Made by a program: the position numbers and the translations under genes. The notes under the pieces were generated by a model. It was not told the DNA's origin. It did not search any database and worked only from the letters and a program-made list of their open reading frames with translations. A stretch of DNA of 64,000 nucleotides. Source: Omphiscola glabra. Lineage: Eukaryota > Mollusca > Gastropoda > Lymnaeidae. Numbering within the stretch: position 1 is the first letter of the stretch; each line of letters starts with the position of its first letter. The stretch covers positions 31,300,347 to 31,364,346 of the forward strand of contig OZ024798.1 in the NCBI GenBank assembly GCA_964017045.1. The letters run 5' to 3'. Positions 37,376 to 46,457 of this stretch are shown here, one piece after another.

Positions 37376-37504
37376 AATTATCTCTATTGCAATAAGTAAC
37401 TCAACTAGACCAGGACTCGCTTATGTTGAAGCTTTACAATGAACTTTTCTAAATTCCTGACAGCTCCAGAAAAGCGTTTGTTCGTCTTACTTAATACTGA
37501 AAAC

Positions 37505-37790
37505 TCAACACTATCCCATTCAACACTATCCCATTCAACACTATCCCATTCAACACTATCCCATTCAACACTATCCCATTCAACACTATCCCACTCAACA
37601 CTATCCCATTCAACACTGTCCCATTCAACGCTATCCCATTCAACACTGTCCCATTCAACACTGTCCCATTCAACGCTATCCCATTCAACACTATCCCATT
37701 CAACACTGTCCCATTCAACACTATCCCATTCAACACTATCCCATTCAACACTATCCCATTCAACACTGTCCCATTCAACACTATCCCATT
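37505..37790. repeat. 15-bp minisatellite, 19 copies
   Basis: Unit tcaacactatcccat with a/g variants at two positions (ctatccc/ctgtccc, aaca/aacg). The array gives an uninterrupted STLSH pentapeptide repeat on the plus strand, which follows from the unit length and is not evidence of a protein. Confidence 0.97.
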
Positions 37791-37799
37791 TAATACTTA

Positions 37800-39100
37800 C
37801 TTACTTATGCTTTAATTTTTACCCATAGTCTGAGGCATAGGCCGTCTACAAGAATTTTCACTTCATCTCGGTCCTGTGCTTTCCATTCCAGTTGCTTCCA
37901 TGTGTATCCCATACTTTGTGTGTCTACTTCTATCCGTCTCCATGTATTCTTAAGTCTTTCCGTCTTTCTTTTTCCATGGGGATTCCAGGTTAGGGATTGT
38001 CTGGTGATGTTATCTGTGGGATTTGCGAAGAGTGTGCTATATCCACCTCCATCTCTTCCTTATGATGTCTCCAGCAATAAGCTCCTGGTATGTCCTTTCC
38101 TGTAAATCTTAATTGGTGATTGTGTTTGGCCATTTAACATTATCTCATTCTAATATTCGTGGACTTTAGAGAATCTTTGGCGTTGTCATATTCCATGCCA
38201 TTTGATGGGGCTAAAATGGCGCGAATATTATCTCCAGACCAAATAATTTGGCATACGAGTAAAGTATATAGCCTCCCCCCCCCCTTTGCCCACACACACA
38301 CCTTCCCGTTTAAAACATAATGGAACCATTATGAACTTGTTCAGTAGTTCACAAATTCTAGGACGCGAGGCACTCGAATAGATTACGGTAACGGTTTGTT
38401 ATTGGTGTCATCTCAAATCAAAATATATATTTTTGACATAATTTATGTTCTTGTGTTTAACAAATAAAAATATGGACACGTGATGTAAATTATGGTGTGA
38501 ATGTGGTGAACAATAATATATAGATATGATTATATAGTGACATAGAATACACAGTCATGCTTTAGAGACACATAAGAATTCAGGATAAAGATACTGAAAA
38601 TATACTTATAAAAACATACAATATATAGTCTGAATATCCGAAAATAATGAAAACCATAAAAAGATTTTTTGACTTATGAACTATAGATAATCAATCTAGG
38701 TTAGAATCCTATAATCCGAGGCTCTTTTCAATAAGGGCGCCTGGATTTTGTGTGTTCCCTAGACGGAGGTCCCTATGCCACAATGGTAGGGCCAGCCCAA
38801 ATTTGAACAGCCATTAACTTTGAACCATCTTATCCCCACAACCAAATAAAACCGGGGACCGTTGCAATACCAACCCTTGTCATGGAACACATTCATACCG
38901 GTGGCCTCCTACATACTGAAAGATCGTCGGGAAAACATCAACAAAAAGCGCATTATGAGCATCACGAGTCCCAGCTTGGAAATGTACAGCTCCCCATTTT
39001 GAAAATTTTAAAGTTCCCTCTCTCTAATCCTGTTTAACTGATGAGTTTCCTCACCAACTTCTTGGTGGTTAGCTAACAAATTTCAGTAAGGGCACTCGAC
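37800..39100. other. Intergenic stretch, no gene recognised
   Basis: AT-rich with a C11 run at about 38276. No exon is supported on either strand. Confidence 0.5.
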
Positions 39101-39310
39101 CAGTGGCGTAGCTAGAGTTTTTGGCGCCCGGGGACAAGATTCGCGCCCGGGGACAAGATTCATTTTAAAGCGCCCTCTTTTCCTTTTTTCAACTCTCAAA
39201 CCCCTTTATTTTCATCAATAAAATAATACCAAAGCACATTTTGGAGCCCCTAACTAGCTGGCCCCCGGGAAAATCTGTACCCCCCTGCCCCCCCCCACGC
39301 TACGCCTCTG
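39101..39310. mobile_element. hAT-type MITE, 210 bp, perfect 8-bp target duplication
   Basis: It begins CAGTGGCGTAGCTAGAG and ends, inverted, CAGAGGCGTAGCGTGGGG. It is flanked on both sides by CACTCGAC (39093-39100 and 39311-39318), an exact 8-bp duplication as hAT transposases produce. Internal sequence is GC-rich with gcgcccggggacaagattc repeated twice. Confidence 0.95.
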
Positions 39311-39565
39311 CACTCGACCCTGAGGCATAAAACTAAGGGAGACATTTTTTGCTAGTAGTCAAGTATAATAGCCAATCTGGCCAATGATTCTGTTAGTAAA
39401 ACAGGAACACTAACTTTTCCTGTGCTATGACGACTATAGAGTATAGTGTTTTACACTTAGCTGTTGTTAAAACATTTGCTTAACTTTTACCTCTGTTATT
39501 TATATTTATGTGTTTCTTATTAAATGTTCAAATTGTGTGGACATCTTCTAAGTTTTACGTCACGA

Positions 39566-39721
39566 CAAAGGCGTAGCTAAGGGGGGCAGGGGGCAGCTGT
39601 CCATGGGCGCCAGACCAGTTAGGGGCGCCAAGATGTTCTTTGATATTATTTTATTGATGAAAATTATAGGTTTGAAAATGAATCTTGGCCCCGGGCGCCA
39701 GACACTTTAGCTACACCTCCG
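39566..39721. mobile_element. hAT-type MITE, degraded
   Basis: Ends are CAAAGGCGTAGCTAAGG and, inverted, CGGAGGTGTAGCTAAAG. The interior shares gggcgcc and gggcgccagac motifs at both sides. The flanking 8-mers agree only partly. It abuts the 3' end of the minus-strand open frame at 39711-40052. Confidence 0.6.
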
Positions 39722-40052
39722 CTTCATGGGAATGAGGAACTACGTCTTTAGTTTCTGTACGTATTTTGACTCGTGGGGTTCGTGATCTAGAATTGTAGAA
39801 CCTCTGTCCTTGCGCATTTCCGCTCTGGAAAATAATACTATACTCTATAACGTTTCGCGTATCACGAAGAGAAGTGTGACACAGTCTGCTCAGTGAACCG
39901 AGTCCGACCGTGGCCTTCTGCCTTTGAAGCATCGACTTTACGAATGTCGAGATTGCCCGCCTCGACACAAACGTCATCACTGCAAGATTGTAGATGTGTC
40001 GTTTGGCCCCTGGATCGGTCTGTTCGGCCCCTGCTTTGACGTCACCGGTCAC
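39711..40052 (-). CDS. Possible first exon with a mitochondrial-targeting-like N-terminus
   Basis: A minus-strand frame of 113 codons contains, from the second methionine (39975-39977), MTFVSRRAISTFVKSMLQRQ. The segment that follows is rich in R, K, S and L with no acidic residue for about 38 positions, the pattern of a mitochondrial presequence. The surrounding 39.75-40.1 kb is CG-richer than its flanks, as expected near a promoter. The final codons run into a MITE, so a real exon would end earlier; no strong donor stands out (weak candidate ATAC|GTACAG). No homologue is recognised and no further exons are seen, so this may be chance. Confidence 0.25.
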   Translation of the reverse strand: MTGDVKAGAEQTDPGAKRHIYNLAVMTFVSRRAISTFVKSMLQRQKATVGLGSLSRLCHTSLRDTRNVIEYSIIFQSGNAQGQRFYNSRSRTPRVKIRTETKDVVPHSHEAEV

Positions 40053-40529
40053 TAATGCCAGGCCCTCGAGCGTGGGTCACGATAGCGTAAACTGACACCG
40101 CTTGCTTTTTAAAAATATGCGCAATTTTGAATATCATCTCGTTTGTAGGCGTGGCTAATGTGCTTCTGTGGTCCCCTTATTGGGAGTCACTTCCCTTTGT
40201 TTATGATAGATTTAGGGTTCGGGTTAGGGTGAGCGACAGAGGGACCAGTATCGTGCAATTACCTTAGGCGTCTTTCGAATGCTTTACTGATTCCTTCAGT
40301 GGTAGGATGAAAGTGCTTGCATTGACGGAGCATGTTAACGACGTCATTCTAGTAGAGAGTACCTTCGATAGTCTATGGTCCCTTCTAATTTAAAAAGACA
40401 AGCAAAAATCCGTCTTATCAAGGTCTTCGTGCTATTTACACGTAGTTGAAACTCTCAACAGTGCTAGGATTACGTTACTACAGACGTGCATAACTTTTCG
40501 CGTGTGTGTAAACAGTCGTTGGTATAAAC

Positions 40530-40948
40530 CAGTGATTCCCAAAGTGGTCTATATCGACCCCCAGGGATCTACGACAACTTGCAAGTGGTCTATGGCAGCG
40601 AAGAAAAAAAATTGGGGGTCCATGAAATGTAATTGGAGTCGACGATAGTGGATTTCATGTAAGCAGGTCAAGACTTCTATTTTGGCATTTTTAAATTTAA
40701 ATTTAAATAATAAATGTATAAAAACTTAACATTTTTTTAAAAAAGTTATTCACACTGCACTTCACTACCGTTATAAATTTAAATCTTTCACAGTGAGTAG
40801 CACTATACCGCCTATCAAAAATACATTTAAAGTATGTGTAAAGTATTAATGAATTTGCAAAAAATCAATATCAGGTAAGCAGGGGGTCTACCCAAAACCG
40901 AAAAACATGGCAAGGGGTCTACGAGACAAAAAAGTTTGGGAACCTCTG
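40530..40948. mobile_element. hAT-type MITE, 419 bp, near-perfect 8-bp target duplication
   Basis: It begins CAGTGATTCCCAAAGTGGTCT and ends, inverted, CAGAGGTTCCCAAACTTTTT. Flanking 8-mers are GTATAAAC (40522-40529) and CTATAAAC (40949-40956), seven of eight identical. Paired subterminal gggtcta/tagaccc motifs occur. Non-coding. This is a different subfamily from the CAGTGGCGTAGC elements. Confidence 0.88.
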
Positions 40949-41472
40949 CTATAAACTCATATTATATTAGCTAAAAGAAAACCTCTCTCAGTAAACTGAA
41001 ACACGTGTCTAATGAATCTTAGATTACTAAGCGTAGACAAGCGACCCACGACACAGTTGTCCTGTCTATGTTCATTTGTGTTGTCACGTGCTGCAGTGAG
41101 TTTCATCGGGACCAACCCCCGCCACACACATAGATATATCTTCAATCAACTGAAACCAAACAGACTGTCGTTTGGACACATCTGAAATACCTTGGAGTTG
41201 TTTTGTCAATGAACCGTCTTATATGGTGGTACAAAGAGACTCAACAACTGCAGTTGTATGCAATGTATACGTGTCGTAATAACGTGTCTTATTTAAAGTT
41301 AACATTTTTTTTAAAAAATAACATACTTGTATCCACGGTGTCCTCGCCGATTGATTCATTTGTTACATTTTGGGTGAGGGTGGGGGTTTTGCCCCTCCTA
41401 TTATTTTTGTCGAGATACGCCCCTGGCTGAGTACCACAATTCTAGTTTCTTATCAAGCTCTCCACCGCAAGG

Positions 41473-41872
41473 ACACACGTGCAGTACTCAGGCTTCTCTC
41501 TATAACACAAATCCCAGCGCTGACACACGTGCAGTACTCGGGCTTCTCTCTATAACCCAAATCCCAGCGCTGACACACGTGCAGTACTCGGGCTTCTCTC
41601 TATAACCCAAATCCCAGCGCTGACACACGTGCAGTACTCGGGCTTCTCTCTAAAACCCAAATCCCAGCGCTGACACTCGTGCAGTACTCGGGCTTCTCTC
41701 TATAACCCAAATCCCAGCGCTGACACACGTGCAGTACTCGGGCTTCTCTCTATAACCCAAATCCCAGCGCTGACACACGTGCAGTACTCGGGCTTCTCTC
41801 TAAAACCCAAATCCCAGCGCTGACACACGTGCAGTACTCGGGCTTCTCTCTATAACCCAAATCCCAGCGCTG
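41473..41872. repeat. 50-bp minisatellite, exactly 8 copies
   Basis: Unit acacacgtgcagtactcggg followed by cttctctctataacccaaat and cccagcgctg. Copies differ at one to three positions (tataa/taaaa, cacacg/cactcg). Each unit carries CACGTG, an E-box hexamer. Confidence 0.97.
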
Positions 41873-42185
41873 CTATAATAACAATTGGATTAACTAGTGA
41901 CCGCGTTATCGACAGCTTATAAACGTAGGCTTAATCACGTGATCCTTTTGTTTACCTTCGAATGTTGCCAAAATCCGAAAGTCTGACGGTGTCAAGTTTG
42001 CTCATTAAAAATAATTCCAGGACGGCAGAAACTGCCCCCCCCCCCTTTTTTTTTAAAACTGTTGATTTATGCTGGTTGGAAAAGTAGTTCCCTTGGTACG
42101 AGAAAGTGAGTCCTGGGTTCAGGTCTCAGTTACAACTTAGTCACTTAAACCTTGGCTAAAGAATGACGAACTGAATAGCCTGGGT

Positions 42186-42319
42186 CAGGGGTTGCGAACG
42201 TTTTAATGGCAAAGAGCCAATTATTAAATTTTAATCTTGTAACTAGTCGAATCAAAGAGATACAGGATACAGACGAAAGAGCCGCATGTGGGTCGCGAGC
42301 CATAGGTTCCCGACCCATG
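42186..42319. mobile_element. hAT-type MITE, 134 bp, 7/8 target duplication
   Basis: It begins CAGGGGTTGCGAACG and ends, inverted, CATGGGTCGGGAACC. Flanks are GCCTGGGT (42178-42185) and GCCTGGGC (42320-42327). Inner motifs (aaagagcca, agagccgcatgtgggtcgcg) are typical of short hAT elements of the Charlie-like group. Confidence 0.82.
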
Positions 42320-42970
42320 GCCTGGGCAGATTGCAGATTCTAAACATGCTAACTATTTAACGTCTTAGACTGTCCCTTCTGCTGATCCATCATCGTTTAA
42401 CCTTGACATTGCATGACATTAACCTTTTGTTATGAAAGTCCGCTTTCAAGAGAAAAAATACACTTTCAAAAATGTTTCGTTTGAAGCGAATTATATATTT
42501 ATATACACACAATGTAACCCTGAGGAGCTCGTTTAATATTCAAAGTGGGTCATCTCAAAACTCTAAGAATCAATTGCTACCCCAGGGTCAAAGGTGAAGG
42601 ACCCTCGATGTGAACGATTCCATTTCTTACTTTCACAGCTGTATACTCGATCCTCAAACAGAAAGTCGATCCTCTTATCACGCAAATATACAGTATTTAC
42701 ACCTCTTCTCTGCCCACTACGGTAAAAGTATGGTAAAACAAAGAAGAAATATTTTTTTCCAGAATGGTTTGTTGAAAAGCTAACCACTGCCTTTGTGTAA
42801 TTTCTTTGAACAAAATACTCCAGTCGCTACCAGAACCCCTAATCGGTACCCAGAACCCCTAGCAGCAAATGGGAAGAAAGTGAGATGATGTTTAACTATT
42901 TATATTTATATTTAACTAATAAATTTGGCACCATCCCTGCTGCAATATGAAAATCTCAAATCGTTCATAA

Positions 42971-43897
42971 CACTGACACTTTTGAGGTGCACTGCTGTAG
43001 ACACTGACACTTTTGAGGAGCAATGCTGTGGACACTGACACTTTTGGGGAGAACAGCTGTAGACACTGACACTTTTGAGGAGAACGGCTGTAGACACTGA
43101 CACTTTTGAGGAGCAATGCTGTAGACATTGACACTTTTGAGGAGCAATGCTGTGGACACTGACACCTTTGAGGAGAACGGCTGTAGACACTGACACTTTT
43201 GAGGAGAACGGCTGTAGACACTGACACTTTTGAGGAGCAATGCTGTAGACACTGACACTTTTGAGGAGAACGGCTGTAGACACTGACTTTTGAGGAGAAC
43301 GGCTGTAAACACTGACACTTTTGAGGAGAACGGCTGTAGACACTGACACTTTTGAGGAGCAATGCTGTAGACACTGACACTTTTGAGGAGAACGGCTGTA
43401 GACACTGACACTTTTGAGGAGCAATGCTGTAGACACTGACACTTTTGAGGAGAACGGCTGTAGACACTGACTTTTGAGGAGAACGGCTGTAAACACTGAC
43501 ACTTTTGAGGAGAACGGCTGTAGACACTGACACTTTTGAGGAGCAATGCTGTAGACACTGACACTTTTGAGGAGCAATGCTGTAGACACTGACACTTTTG
43601 ATGTGCACTGCTGTAGACACTGACACTTTTGAGGAGCAATGCTGTAGACACTGACACTTTTGAGGTGCACTGCTGTAGACACTGACACTTTTGAGGAGCA
43701 ATGCTGTGGACACTGACACTTTTGGGGAGAACAGCTGTAGACAATGACACTTTTGAGGAGAACGGCTGTAGACACTGACACTTTTGAGGAGAACGGCTGT
43801 AGACACTGACACTTTTGATGTGCACTGCTGTAGACACTGACACTTTTGGGGAGAACAGCTGTAGACACTGACACTTTTGAGGAGCAATGCTGTAGAC
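42971..43897. repeat. 31-bp minisatellite, 30 units, with variant blocks
   Basis: Unit gtagacactgacacttttga plus ggagaacggct. Four variants occur: ggagaacggct, ggagcaatgct, g(a/g)tgtgcactgct and ggggagaacagct. Two units are 2 bp short (cactgactttt). 30 x 31 minus 4 fits the span. Variant order shows block duplications: units 1-4 recur as 23-26, and units 10-13 recur as 16-19. The minus strand is stop-free in all three frames, giving SVSVYS/CQCLQ-type repeats; this is expected of any stop-free unit whose length is not a multiple of three. Confidence 0.97.
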
Positions 43898-44099
43898 ATG
43901 TGTAACTCTATGCGTCTCCATTGCTGACTCCCCTATTTGAACCAGCGTTATTAAAGTAAGAATTTTAAACACAAAAATGATGCAATGATCTACCATTTTT
44001 GAGAACACTTGGACTAAAAAGTCCCCCACCCTCCCTCTCATGGTTTTCTTAACTCCTGGTTGCTACAACAATATAAATTCTTTAGAAGCCTCGCGTTGG

Positions 44100-44460
44100 G
44101 GGGGTGACTGACCCCCTCCCCCCCCCCCGCTCAGTCCATGGCTGTTATCGCCCTCTGGTCGTCATGGGGGGCGCATCCAACACCCGACCCCCTAGGTTGG
44201 TCAAACACCGTAGGATGGTAGTCGTGCGGAGACCAGCCGTTGCTGTTTGTGCTGTTCCTGGTTGTTGTGTCAGATGCTGGCTGTTGACAGTCCTTTCATG
44301 TACCACAGTGCGACCCTTGTCCTCGGTCACTGTTTGAACAGGGGGGGCCCGGGCAACAACTCGAGCTAGACTAATCAGCGGGATTAGCTGCCCTTGGTTG
44401 ACTCAGGAGGCGGGGTTTTATGTGGTGCGAGACCCCCCCCCCCCCGGGGGCATCAAGGAA
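44100..44460. other. GC-rich segment with C/G runs between arrays
   Basis: Contains runs of C at about 44122 and C11 at about 44432 and ggggggccc at 44341. No exon is supported; overlapping frames on both strands are compositional. Confidence 0.5.
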
Positions 44461-44668
44461 TACTAAGACTTGATGCTATAAAAAGATCATTATGGCGGTG
44501 TTAATTGATTGGCGCGGTCATGTTGTTATGTAAAAAATGTTTCACGGAATTTAAGAAGCAGGCAGGACAATGTTGCTGATTGGGAACATTTGAATAATTT
44601 AAAATAACAATAAAAATCGATTGTAAAATGTCTTGATGAAGAGCGAGGATTAAAGACGAAGACACCGT

Positions 44669-45285
44669 TAAGTGCCCATGTCCATGTTGACAGTATCACA
44701 CCATAAAGTGTCAATGTCCATGTTGACAGTATCACACCATAAAGTGTCCATGTAAATGTTGACAGTGTCACACCAGTAAGAGTCCATATCCGTGTTAACA
44801 GTATCACACCATAAGGTGTCGAAGTCCATGTTGACAGTATCACGCCATAAGGTGTACATGTCCATGTTGACAGTATCACACCATAAAGTGTCCATGTCCA
44901 TGTTGACAGTATCACACCATAAAGTGTCCATGTCCACGTTGACAGTATTACACCATAAAGTGTCCATGTCCATGTAGACAGTTTCACACCATAAAGTGGC
45001 CATGTCCATGTTCATGTTGACAATATCACACCATAAAGTGTCCATGTCCATGTTGACAGTTTCACACCATAAAGTGTCCATGTTCATGTTTACAGTATCA
45101 CACCATAAAGTGTCTATGTTCATGTTGACAGTATCACACCATAAATCATAAAGTGTCCATGTCCATGTTGACAGTATCACACCATAAAGTGTCCATGTCC
45201 ATGTTGACAGTTTCACACCATAAAGTGTCCATGCCCATGTTGACAGTATCACACCATAAAGTGTCCATGTTCATGTTGAAAATAT
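44669..45285. repeat. 36-bp minisatellite, about 17 copies
   Basis: Unit gtgtccatgtccatgttgac followed by agtatcacaccataaa. Point variants are frequent, with a 6-bp insertion near 45012 and a 9-bp insertion near 45147. It is open on the minus strand as a 12-residue repeat (LSTWTWTLYGVI) because 36 is divisible by three. Confidence 0.96.
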
Positions 45286-45510
45286 CGACTTAGGTCAAGC
45301 TGATAGATTGGTGGTAAATTAAGTAAATTAAATCTCACCATCGCTATCCTACCCCTATTTTTAATCTATTTTTTTCTTTTTGCTTATAGCTATTGTTACT
45401 AATGATAGTAAACAAATTTAATGTCATTTATTAAGTAGACTCATTGTCCAGGTCAGGTCATACAGATTTTATAAAATGATTACATTCTTAATAAGGTTTG
45501 AGCGGTAGTG

Positions 45511-45778
45511 CCCCCTCCTCACATCCGACCGTTGCCCCCCCTCACACCAGACCGTTGCCCCCTTACACCCGACCGTTGCCCCCTCACACCCGACCGTTGC
45601 CCCCCTCACGCCCGATCGTTACCCCCTCACACACGACCGTTGCCCCCCTCACACCCGGCCGTTGCCCCCACACCCTACCGTTGCCCCCCTCACACCCGAC
45701 CATTGCCCCCCTCACACCCGACCGTTGTCCCCCCTCACACCCGACCATTTCCCCCCATCACACCAGACCGTTGCCCCC
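45511..45778. repeat. C-rich minisatellite, unit 20-23 bp, about 13 copies
   Basis: Unit ctcacacccgaccgttgcccc with C runs of 4-7 bases whose length varies from unit to unit. The strand asymmetry is extreme: the opposite strand carries regularly spaced G4-G7 tracts. Confidence 0.95.
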
Positions 45779-45867
45779 CTAAAAAGACAGGATGCAAAAT
45801 CTCGTGAGATGTCACAAAAAGTAAATCGATTAGCAATAAAATAGTTCATTAAAGAAACAACAAAAAT

Positions 45868-46407
45868 GTGAGGCCAGGGCGCCCTGTTTTAAAGGAAACT
45901 AGCTTGACACTAGTAGCCACCAATCACGTGAGGCCAGGGCGCCCTGTTTTAAAGGAAACTAGCTTGACACTAGTAGCCACCAATCACGTGAGGCCAGGGC
46001 GCCCTGTTTTAAAGGAAACTAGCTTGACACTAGTAGCCACCAATCACGTGAGGCCAGGGCGCCCTGTTTTAAAGGAAACTAGCTTGACACTAGTAGCCAC
46101 CAATCACGTGAGGCCAGGGCGCCCTGTTTTAAAGGAAACTAGCTTGACACTAGTAGCCACCAATCACGTGAGGCCAGGGCGCCCTGTTTTAAAGGAAACT
46201 AGCTTGACACTAGTAGCCACCAATCACGTGAGGCCAGGGCGCCCTGTTTTAAAGGAAACTAGCTTGACACTAGTAGCCACCAATCACGTGAGGCCAGGAC
46301 GCCCTGTTTTAAAGGAAGCTAGCTTGACACTAGTAGCCACCAATCACATGAGGCCAGGACGCCCTGTTTTAAAGGAAGCTAGCTTGACACTAGTAGCCAC
46401 CAATCAC
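45868..46407. repeat. 60-bp minisatellite, 9 copies, seven of them identical
   Basis: Unit gtgaggccagggcgccctgt followed by tttaaaggaaactagcttga and cactagtagccaccaatcac. Copies 1-7 are the same; copies 8-9 share ggac for gggc and aagct for aaact. Each unit carries the 12-bp perfect palindrome CAGGGCGCCCTG and the inverted pair ACTAG...CTAGT. The plus strand is open throughout as a 20-residue repeat but has no ATG at its start (first codon GTG). Confidence 0.98.
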
Positions 46408-46457
46408 ATCTTTTTCTTTTGAAATTAATTTCAGTGTTGTTGAATTCCTTCATTAGA

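Noticed and set aside
41473..41872. Regular direct repeats reminiscent of a CRISPR array
   Set aside because: The units are contiguous with no unique spacers and the genome is eukaryotic; the 77-bp array at 50357-50821 fails for the same reason.
42912..44041. Three overlapping minus-strand open frames of 320-358 codons resembling cysteine/serine repeat proteins
   Set aside because: They are the three frames of one 31-bp stop-free minisatellite. Open in one frame means open in all, there is no start context, and flanks are non-coding.
44526..45252. WTWTLYGV / DTLWCDTVNMD repeat proteins
   Set aside because: 36-bp minisatellite read in two frames; no start, signal or conserved flank.
45868..46422. 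184-codon 20-residue-repeat protein
   Set aside because: Exact reflection of a 60-bp tandem repeat, first codon GTG, no upstream exon or conserved domain.
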